Of a DNA stretch of 35,426 nt, positions 30,068-35,426 are shown piece after piece. Every line of letters starts with the position of its first letter. The first letter of the stretch is position 1. The position numbers were made by a program, and so were the translations under genes. This stretch comes from Erysipelotrichaceae bacterium (GTDB taxonomy: Bacteria > Bacillota_I > Bacilli_A > Erysipelotrichales > Coprobacillaceae): assembly GCA_021201315.1 (NCBI GenBank), contig JAJQFG010000092.1:1-35426 (forward strand). Reading direction: 5' to 3'. A model generated the notes under the pieces. It made no database searches. It was not told the DNA's origin and saw only the letters and a list, made by a program, of their open reading frames with translations.

Positions 30068-31042
30068 TTAAGTCGCAAGTAGTGGTAAATCATAAAAAAA
30101 TAATGCTTCATTAATTTTAAAAATATCATATTCTTCATTTTCAATAAAATAACTAATAATAATATCATTCTTTTGACTATAGGATAAAGAATAACCAGCT
30201 GTATCTAATAAATCTATAGTTTCATCTAGATTAAGTTTTAAAGATATCGCAAATGAAAATACTGTAGATTTTTTAGGATGATACTCTTTATTACTACGTA
30301 TTTTAGAAAAGTGTTTTCTATCAATATTAGCATTCTTATATACTTCTACATCTGTTAAATTTCTTTCATCAATTAATCTTAATAACATTTCAGAAAAAGT
30401 TTCATGTTGTTCTTGAATTAGTTCTTCTAATGAATTATATGAATACTCATCATTTGTTAATATTAAAGGTGAAAGGTTAATAGATTTACTTTCAAATAAT
30501 CTATCACGTGTTTCTTCATAATAAGTATCAATATAATGTTCTATATTATGATATAAATCTTCACTTAATTGTACTGCTTCTTTATCTAATAAAATGATAT
30601 TAACATCTAATTCATGATTATTTAAAAATGATGTAATCGTACTAATAGCTATATCTAGAGCTTCTTTTTTTGGATAATTATAAATACCTGCAGATATTAA
30701 AGGAAAAGCAATAGAATGAATATGATGATTAACTGCTAAATTTAATGAACTAATATAAGCACTTTCTAATAGTTCTTTTTCATGATGTTTTCCATCTTTA
30801 TATATAGGACCAACAGCATGAATAACATATTTTGCTTGTAAATGAAAACCAGGTGTTATAATAGCCTCTCCAATTTTTATTGGGGAGTATTTTTCACAAG
30901 CTTTTTTCATTTGTTTAGCACCAGCTTTTTCAAAAATAGTACCACAAACACCACCACCTTGTTTTAAATTCACATTGGCAGCATTTACAATAGCATCTGT
31001 ATTCATTTCTGTAATATCAGCATGGATAAGGTTTAAAGGCAT
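30068..31042 (-). CDS. Macro-domain protein with C-terminal HTH-like domain
   Basis: A 324-residue protein. The N-terminal macro domain (about 1-150) has the ADP-ribose site motifs ADITEMNTDAIVNAAN, GGGVCGTIFEKAG and ISAGIYNYPK, as in enzymes that remove ADP-ribose or deacetylate O-acetyl-ADP-ribose. The C-terminal about 120 residues (FSEMLLRLIDERNLTDVEVY, then NIDRKHFSKIRSN and LNLDETIDLLDTAGYSLS) resemble a helix-turn-helix of the XRE kind. The pairing is seen in other Firmicutes. It may couple ADP-ribose sensing to DNA or protein binding; this is inference. Start chosen at the ATG at 31042, after GGAGATG. Confidence 0.85.
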   Translation of the reverse strand: MPLNLIHADITEMNTDAIVNAANVNLKQGGGVCGTIFEKAGAKQMKKACEKYSPIKIGEAIITPGFHLQAKYVIHAVGPIYKDGKHHEKELLESAYISSLNLAVNHHIHSIAFPLISAGIYNYPKKEALDIAISTITSFLNNHELDVNIILLDKEAVQLSEDLYHNIEHYIDTYYEETRDRLFESKSINLSPLILTNDEYSYNSLEELIQEQHETFSEMLLRLIDERNLTDVEVYKNANIDRKHFSKIRSNKEYHPKKSTVFSFAISLKLNLDETIDLLDTAGYSLSYSQKNDIIISYFIENEEYDIFKINEALFFYDLPLLAT

Positions 31043-31109
31043 AAGTATCATCTCCAAACATATTATATCAAGTTATAAAGAAAAATAACATATTAAAAAG
31101 AAAGTATGA

Positions 31110-31115
31110 TATAAT
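31110..31115 (+). promoter_or_regulatory. Extended -10 promoter of the membrane protein-dehydrogenase-aminotransferase operon
   Basis: TG-A-TATAAT with TG at 31107-31108, the same form as the yaaA promoter, about 30 bp before the ATG at 31146. Confidence 0.6.
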
Positions 31116-31145
31116 CAATTTAATAAGTTAGGGAGAGAATTTATC

Positions 31146-31551
31146 ATGTTTCATTTAATGCTTATTTTTCCAATGATTGTTTTATTTTTTTATAGTTATT
31201 GGATTTGTTATTTTTGGAATTATTGCAATCGTAGGATCAATTATAGGAGGGACTTCTGTATTATTTTTAGTAAAAAATGATTTGGTTAAGAAGTTGTTAC
31301 TAGTAGGATTTGGATTATTATTATTGTTTGAAATTTGGACTTTGATGTTTTGGATGAATTTATCACAAGCTGGTTTTATATTTATGTTAAGTATGATTGA
31401 TATAGGAGCTATTGTTTTAACAAGTTTTGGTATATATTTATCTAATAAGATTGAAAATCGTATTATAAGAATTATTTTGTTGGTATTGTTTATTATAAAT
31501 TTTGTTCTTATTATTTCCCAGGCAATATTAATTATATGGTTGATTATATAA
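31146..31551 (+). CDS. Four-helix membrane protein with a T-run frameshift near its start
   Basis: The ATG at 31146 follows GGGAGAG at good spacing and gives MFHLMLIFPMIVLFF. A run of seven Ts then throws the frame off; with six it continues as IVIGFVIFGIIAIVGS to the TAA at 31549-31551, about 134 residues with four hydrophobic helices. As written, only a TTG at 31177 without a ribosome binding site could start the rest. I recognise no family. The stop codon is part of the ribosome binding site of the next gene, so it heads an operon with a 2-hydroxyacid dehydrogenase and an aminotransferase. Sequence error at the T-run is a real possibility. Confidence 0.6.
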
Positions 31552-31564
31552 GGAGATGAGTATT

Positions 31565-32551
31565 ATGAATTTATTAATTATTGGGAATAAAGACAGATAT
31601 GAAAAATATAAACCCAAAAATATATTTATAAAAAATATTAATGTAAGATATATACCAAGAGATTATAAGAATAAAGATATATTAGAATTTGCTCCTTTAA
31701 TTGATGCTATATTTATTGATCCTATGTCACATTTGGATAGAGAAGTGATTGATTGCATGCCTAAACTTAAATTGGTACAATCTGAAGGTGTGGGATATAA
31801 TCAAATTGATATACAAACATGCAAAGATAGACATATTTATGTTTGTAATTGTCGTGGTGCGAATGATAATGCTGTAGCTGAACAAGCGATATTATTGATG
31901 TTAGGATGCTTAAGAAATGTAATTGTAGGTCATGAAGCAGTTTTAGCAGGTCATCAAATTGAAATGAAAGAGCGTTTGATGTATGAAGGAGTTGTTGAAT
32001 TAGGAGATTGTAAGGTTGGTTTAATAGGTCTAGGAGTTATTGGTCAAGCTACAGCTAAACGATTAAAAACTTTTGGATGTGAGATTGTTTATAATGATGT
32101 TATTAGAAATAATAAGTTAGAGAGAAAATTAGGAATAACTTATAATGATTTAAATACACTTGTAAAAACATGTGATATTATTTCTTTACATTGCCCTGTA
32201 ATAGATAAAACAACACATATGGTTGATGAAAATTTTTTAAAGAATATGAAAAATACAGCTTATCTTATTAATACTGCTAGAGGTGAATTGGTGGATAATC
32301 AAGCATTGTATGATGCTATTGTAAATAATGAAATATTAGGTGCAGGTTTAGATACAATAGCTCCTGAACCAGTATTAAAAGATAATATTTTACTCAATTT
32401 ACCTGATGAGTATCAAAATAGAATTATATTATCACCTCATATAGGTGGTATTACGAATACTTTCTTTAAAAAATCACAAATAGTGATGTATAATAATCTA
32501 CAAAAAGTAGAGAAAAATAAAAAACCAGAATTTATAGTAAATGGTTTATAG
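31565..32551 (+). CDS. D-isomer-specific 2-hydroxyacid dehydrogenase
   Basis: A 328-residue NAD(P)-dependent dehydrogenase that interconverts 2-oxo and D-2-hydroxy acids. The Rossmann motif is GLIGLGVIGQ (about 150). The catalytic triad is visible as Arg in NTARGELVD, Glu in APEPV and His in SPHIGG. The family includes phosphoglycerate, lactate and aryl-lactate dehydrogenases; the substrate is open. I choose the ATG at 31565, seven bases from AGGAGATG, over one three codons upstream. TAGGAGG at its end serves the aminotransferase gene. Confidence 0.9.
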   Translation: MNLLIIGNKDRYEKYKPKNIFIKNINVRYIPRDYKNKDILEFAPLIDAIFIDPMSHLDREVIDCMPKLKLVQSEGVGYNQIDIQTCKDRHIYVCNCRGANDNAVAEQAILLMLGCLRNVIVGHEAVLAGHQIEMKERLMYEGVVELGDCKVGLIGLGVIGQATAKRLKTFGCEIVYNDVIRNNKLERKLGITYNDLNTLVKTCDIISLHCPVIDKTTHMVDENFLKNMKNTAYLINTARGELVDNQALYDAIVNNEILGAGLDTIAPEPVLKDNILLNLPDEYQNRIILSPHIGGITNTFFKKSQIVMYNNLQKVEKNKKPEFIVNGL

Positions 32552-32560
32552 GAGGAAAAT

Positions 32561-33751
32561 ATGATAAATCAACAATATAAAGAAATGTTAAATGCAAGAT
32601 CACCTATTCGAAGCTTTTCAGAATATGCAACAAAACGTGCTAAAGAAATAGGATATGAAAATGTTTTTGATTATAGTTTAGGAAATCCATCTCAGAGCGT
32701 ACCAGATGCTTATACTAAACACACAATAGATGTATTAAATACGATTCCATCTAATGAATTACATGGCTATTCACCAACATTGGGCTTACCTTCATATAAA
32801 GAAAAAATAGCAAAATCATTAAATCAAAAATTTGAAATGGATTATACAGCTGAGTATATATTTCCTACTGCAGGAGCTGCAAGTGCACTTGCACATGCTC
32901 TTCGTGCAGTATCAAAACCATGTGATGAAATTATCACATTTGCTCCATATTTTTTAGAATATCAACTGTATACTGCTCCTACTGGAGCTAAACTTGTTGT
33001 TGTGGATGCAGATACATCATCTTTCCAAATTAATTTTGATAAATTTGAACAATTAATCAATGAAAAAACAGCTGCTGTACTTATTAATACACCTAATAAT
33101 CCATCTGGTGCTGTTTATAGTGAAGAAACAATTATAAAACTAGCAGATATCTTAGAATTAAAACAAAAGGAATATAATCATGAAATATTTATTATTTCTG
33201 ATGAACCTTATAGAGAAATTGTTTTTGATAATAAAACAGTACCTTATGTAGCAAAGTATTATGATAATACATTAACATGTTATAGTTATTCTAAATCATT
33301 ATCATTACCAGGTGAAAGAATAGGATATGTAGCAGTTAATTCAAAAGCTAAAGATGCATCTTATTTAGTTCCTATGATGGGACAAATATCAAGAGGCTTA
33401 GGACATAACAATCCATCTGCATTAATTATGCGAGGAGTAGAAGATGTTTGTGATTTAACCTGTGATATGTCTGTTTATGAAACAAATATGAATTTGATAT
33501 ATGATAAGCTTATTGAATTAGGTTTTGAAGTAGTTAGACCTGGAGGTACATTTTATATATTCCCTAAAGCTTTAGAAGATGATGCCAATGTATTTTGTCA
33601 AAAAGCTTTAAAATATGATTTAATATTTGTACCTAGTGATGCTTTTGGTGTGAAAGGTTATTTTAGAATGGCTTATTGTATAGATACTGATAAAGTTAAA
33701 CGTTCTTTAAATGCTATAGAAAGATTTGTGAAAGAGGAATATAAGTCTTAG
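32561..33751 (+). CDS. PLP-dependent class I/II aminotransferase
   Basis: A 396-residue fold-type I aminotransferase (aspartate aminotransferase superfamily). NTPNNPSGAVYS, SDEPYRE and the PLP lysine in YSYSKSLSLPGERIGY are all present. It moves an amino group between an amino acid and a 2-oxo acid. With the preceding hydroxyacid dehydrogenase it could form a short route from amino acid to D-2-hydroxy acid; that is inference from adjacency. It starts 9 bp after the dehydrogenase stop with a shared TAGGAGG. Confidence 0.92.
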   Translation: MINQQYKEMLNARSPIRSFSEYATKRAKEIGYENVFDYSLGNPSQSVPDAYTKHTIDVLNTIPSNELHGYSPTLGLPSYKEKIAKSLNQKFEMDYTAEYIFPTAGAASALAHALRAVSKPCDEIITFAPYFLEYQLYTAPTGAKLVVVDADTSSFQINFDKFEQLINEKTAAVLINTPNNPSGAVYSEETIIKLADILELKQKEYNHEIFIISDEPYREIVFDNKTVPYVAKYYDNTLTCYSYSKSLSLPGERIGYVAVNSKAKDASYLVPMMGQISRGLGHNNPSALIMRGVEDVCDLTCDMSVYETNMNLIYDKLIELGFEVVRPGGTFYIFPKALEDDANVFCQKALKYDLIFVPSDAFGVKGYFRMAYCIDTDKVKRSLNAIERFVKEEYKS

Positions 33752-33757
33752 AATTTC

Positions 33758-33786
33758 TTTACATTTCGACATTTTTTTCATACAAT
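33758..33786 (+). promoter_or_regulatory. Promoter of the DUF4230 gene
   Basis: -35 TTTACA (33758-33763), 17-bp spacer, -10 TACAAT (33781-33786). The ATG at 33787 touches the -10, so the true start must be the ATG at 33811, which has its own ribosome binding site. Confidence 0.7.
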
Positions 33787-33810
33787 ATGAATAAAGTGAG
33801 GATGAGAGAA

Positions 33811-34464
33811 ATGTTTAAGAAATTTAGTCAAATTAATGTGTTACAAATTGTAAAAAATATTATTGTTATTGTAGCTTTAGTTGTATTAATATTTTTTGAT
33901 ATTAATTATTATGTAGGTCATTCTTCATCAAATAATGATAGTGAAGCAACAATTACTAGTGATATACTTACTGAACAAATTCAAGGTATATCAGAATTAG
34001 CAACAACGGAATATAATTATACTAATATGGGATTATATGAAAAATCAAATAATGTTAAAGTATTTATGTTTGAAACAAAAGTTCCATTATCAACTAAAAG
34101 TTTTATAGTTTCTTATGATGGTATTATTAAAGCAGGTATTGATATGAGTCAAGTTGATGTGAATTTAACTGATAATACAATTACTATTAATATGCCAGAA
34201 GCTACTGTATTATCACATGAAATTGACGAAGATAGTTTAGAAATATATGACGAATCAGATGGTGTATTTAATCCTATTACTTTAAGTGATTATAATGACT
34301 TTGTAAAAGATCAAAAAGCCGATGCAAAAGAAAGAGCTATAGAAAAAGGGTTACTTACTAAAGCAACAGATGAAGCTCAATCAGTTATTGAAACTTTTAT
34401 TATACAAGCAAATGATTTAGATGATGATTATGAAATAGAATTTAATATTATAGAAGAGGAATGA
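33811..34464 (+). CDS. DUF4230 membrane-anchored protein
   Basis: A 217-residue protein with one N-terminal membrane anchor (about 10-32) and an extracellular DUF4230 domain: repeated YDGIIKAGIDMS- and ITINMPEATVLSHEI-type strands and a lysine/acid-rich C-terminal helix. The function of DUF4230 is unknown. The start at 33811 follows AGGATGAG. The gene ends in tandem TGA codons (34462-34467), the only TGA end among 31 genes in the window, and these lie inside its own terminator hairpin. Confidence 0.75.
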   Translation: MFKKFSQINVLQIVKNIIVIVALVVLIFFDINYYVGHSSSNNDSEATITSDILTEQIQGISELATTEYNYTNMGLYEKSNNVKVFMFETKVPLSTKSFIVSYDGIIKAGIDMSQVDVNLTDNTITINMPEATVLSHEIDEDSLEIYDESDGVFNPITLSDYNDFVKDQKADAKERAIEKGLLTKATDEAQSVIETFIIQANDLDDDYEIEFNIIEEE

Positions 34465-34479
34465 TGATATTCCTCTTTT
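34454..34479 (+). terminator. Terminator of the DUF4230 gene
   Basis: A 9-bp perfect stem (AAGAGGAAT / ATTCCTCTT) with loop GATGAT and a TTT tail; it includes both TGA codons. Confidence 0.75.
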
Positions 34480-34696
34480 AAGAAAGTAGGGATACTATGA
34501 CTCAAATATTTATTAAAAGTTCGTTCTAATACTTCATGTCTTACCTTGAGGATACAGAACGAACATAATTTTGTCGTTTAAATATACTAAATATGTGAAT
34601 GCTATGTGAAATTTTAACGTAAAAATTATGATGATTATATCAATATATTTCAGTTTGGGAATTTTTGTGAAATTTGCTATAGATTAAAGAATAGTG
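34465..34696. other. Intergenic region with gene remnant and inverted repeat before the TnpB-like gene
   Basis: A 10-codon open frame MTQIFIKSSF (34497-34529) has a plausible ribosome binding site and looks like the cut-off start of a lost gene. It runs into a 9-bp inverted repeat (GTTCGTTCT 34519-34527, AGAACGAAC 34556-34564) that could be the structured left end of an IS200/IS605-type element. The remainder is AT-rich and featureless. Confidence 0.4.
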
Positions 34697-34702
34697 TATA
34701 AT
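34674..34702 (+). promoter_or_regulatory. Promoter of the TnpB-like gene
   Basis: -35 TTGCTA (34674-34679), 17-bp spacer, perfect -10 TATAAT (34697-34702); an AAAGGAG ribosome binding site and the ATG at 34739 follow. Confidence 0.7.
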
Positions 34703-34738
34703 GGTATCACCAGAAGCAAATAGAAAGGAGATTCCATT

Positions 34739-35426
34739 ATGAAAACAACTATTACTATTCCTTCTAACCGATTATACGTTGATGAATTAAATATTGATAA
34801 AAAAGTAAAAGAATCAATTGATAAAACCTTCTATCAGTTCAATATCATGCTTGAATGGGCTTATAACAGTCTATATGATGAAAAAATACTATGCAAGGAA
34901 TTTGATGATACTTTAACTCAAAGAATAAAAGATGAATACAATAGACGTTTTGGTGGAAATCTTAAGGATTATTTTGTAACATCTATCTACAGCAGAGCCA
35001 ATGGTCTTCTATCTTCACAAAAAGAGTTAATAAAAGAAGATAGAAAGGATATTGGTGCCAGAATAAAGAACTGCCAGAATCAGATTAAAACAAGATATGA
35101 AAAACCTCTTAAAAGAAAGCTTGAAATAAAGAAACTATTGATTGAACGTGCAAAAGCCATAAAGAATAATAAAAAGTTCAATGATGATAGATTCAATAAA
35201 TATAATGTAACTATTGATACTGCCGATGATGCTACTGTTGTTTATTATCACGGAAGATATAATAGATTATATAATAAGAACATCTATGACTATGAAGTGA
35301 TGCTTGATAAGCAGATAAAGGATCATAAGACAAAGATAAAACAGATCAATGGTAAAATCAGAAGATTAAATGAAAAGCTTGATAAGATGAAAGTTCTTAA
35401 GCGTGCTACATTTTGCTGTAGAAAGT
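34739..35426 (+). CDS. TnpB-like protein of IS200/IS605 type, N-terminal part (cut by the window edge)
   Basis: An open frame of 229 codons that runs off the right edge. The N-terminus (MKTTITIPSNRLYVDELNID), YFVTSIYSRANGLLSSQKEL (about 80-99) and the long basic helical stretch ending KRATFCCRK resemble the part of longer TnpB proteins before the RuvC-like nuclease domain. TnpB proteins are RNA-guided nucleases that help transposon maintenance. The catalytic residues and the guide RNA would lie outside the window. Codon use (AAG, CTT, CAG) differs from the neighbours, as expected for a mobile gene. No TnpA is seen. Confidence 0.65.
   Translation, partial: MKTTITIPSNRLYVDELNIDKKVKESIDKTFYQFNIMLEWAYNSLYDEKILCKEFDDTLTQRIKDEYNRRFGGNLKDYFVTSIYSRANGLLSSQKELIKEDRKDIGARIKNCQNQIKTRYEKPLKRKLEIKKLLIERAKAIKNNKKFNDDRFNKYNVTIDTADDATVVYYHGRYNRLYNKNIYDYEVMLDKQIKDHKTKIKQINGKIRRLNEKLDKMKVLKRATFCCRK

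Noticed and set aside
33787-33810. Longer DUF4230 protein beginning at the ATG at 33787
   Set aside because: It directly follows the -10 element, leaving no room for a leader or ribosome binding site.

Overview
The window is the replication-origin region of a very AT-rich, low-GC Gram-positive bacterium. Gene content and protein style point to a gut Firmicute of the Erysipelotrichia/Coprobacillaceae type. That placement is my inference from familiarity with these proteins, not from a database search. The origin core is plain: rpmH-rnpA-yidC-jag-(ABC exporter)-mnmE run leftward from about 5.5 kb, and dnaA-dnaN run rightward from about 7 kb. DnaA-box clusters lie on both sides of dnaA (about 6.66-6.92 kb and 8.33-8.43 kb), giving a bipartite oriC as in Bacillus.

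Layout. 0.1-5.5 kb, minus strand: ribosomal protein L34, RNase P protein, the YidC insertase, Jag/KhpB, an ABC exporter half-subunit in an unusual place, MnmE and a small membrane protein. 5.6-6.6 kb: an AEC-family transporter gene with one in-frame TGA. 7.0-10.4 kb: dnaA, dnaN and a metallo-beta-lactamase-fold hydrolase. 10.4-11.9 kb: a broken GH1 6-phospho-beta-glucosidase gene. 11.9-18.1 kb, minus strand: two MgtA-type P-type ATPases, a winged-helix regulator between them and a newly called 54-residue membrane protein. 18.3-24.0 kb: yaaA-recF-gyrB-gyrA, the other half of the classical dnaA cluster, separated from dnaN by about 8.7 kb of inserted genes. 24.2-26.7 kb: a PAS protein and a DUF1836 regulator divergent from a DegV/FakB protein, then a small VWA protein. 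26.9-29.9 kb: a MerR-controlled flavin oxidoreductase and its MerR regulator, which carries an amber codon; codon use here differs from the neighbours. 30.1-34.5 kb: a macro-domain protein, a four-helix membrane protein, a 2-hydroxyacid dehydrogenase, an aminotransferase and a DUF4230 protein. 34.7 kb to the edge: the N-terminal part of a TnpB-like (IS200/IS605-type) protein.

Three observations deserve most attention. (1) Three TGA codons interrupt otherwise intact reading frames: two at invariant tryptophans of the GH1 enzyme and one at a probable tryptophan of the AEC transporter. Of 31 gene ends examined, 30 use TAA or TAG and only one uses TGA (a tandem TGA-TGA). This could mean TGA readthrough or partial recoding, or simply gene decay; the evidence is mixed. 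(2) Both Mg-ATPase genes carry the same pair of TCTTGC boxes 11 bp apart upstream, which looks like the operator of the winged-helix regulator encoded between them. (3) The flavin oxidoreductase has a textbook MerR promoter: a 19-bp spacer filled by a CTACAG-TTA-CTGTAG palindrome. Three genes also show a one-base expansion of a T or A run that shifts the frame, which may be assembly error or real slippage. I found no tRNA, rRNA or CRISPR array.
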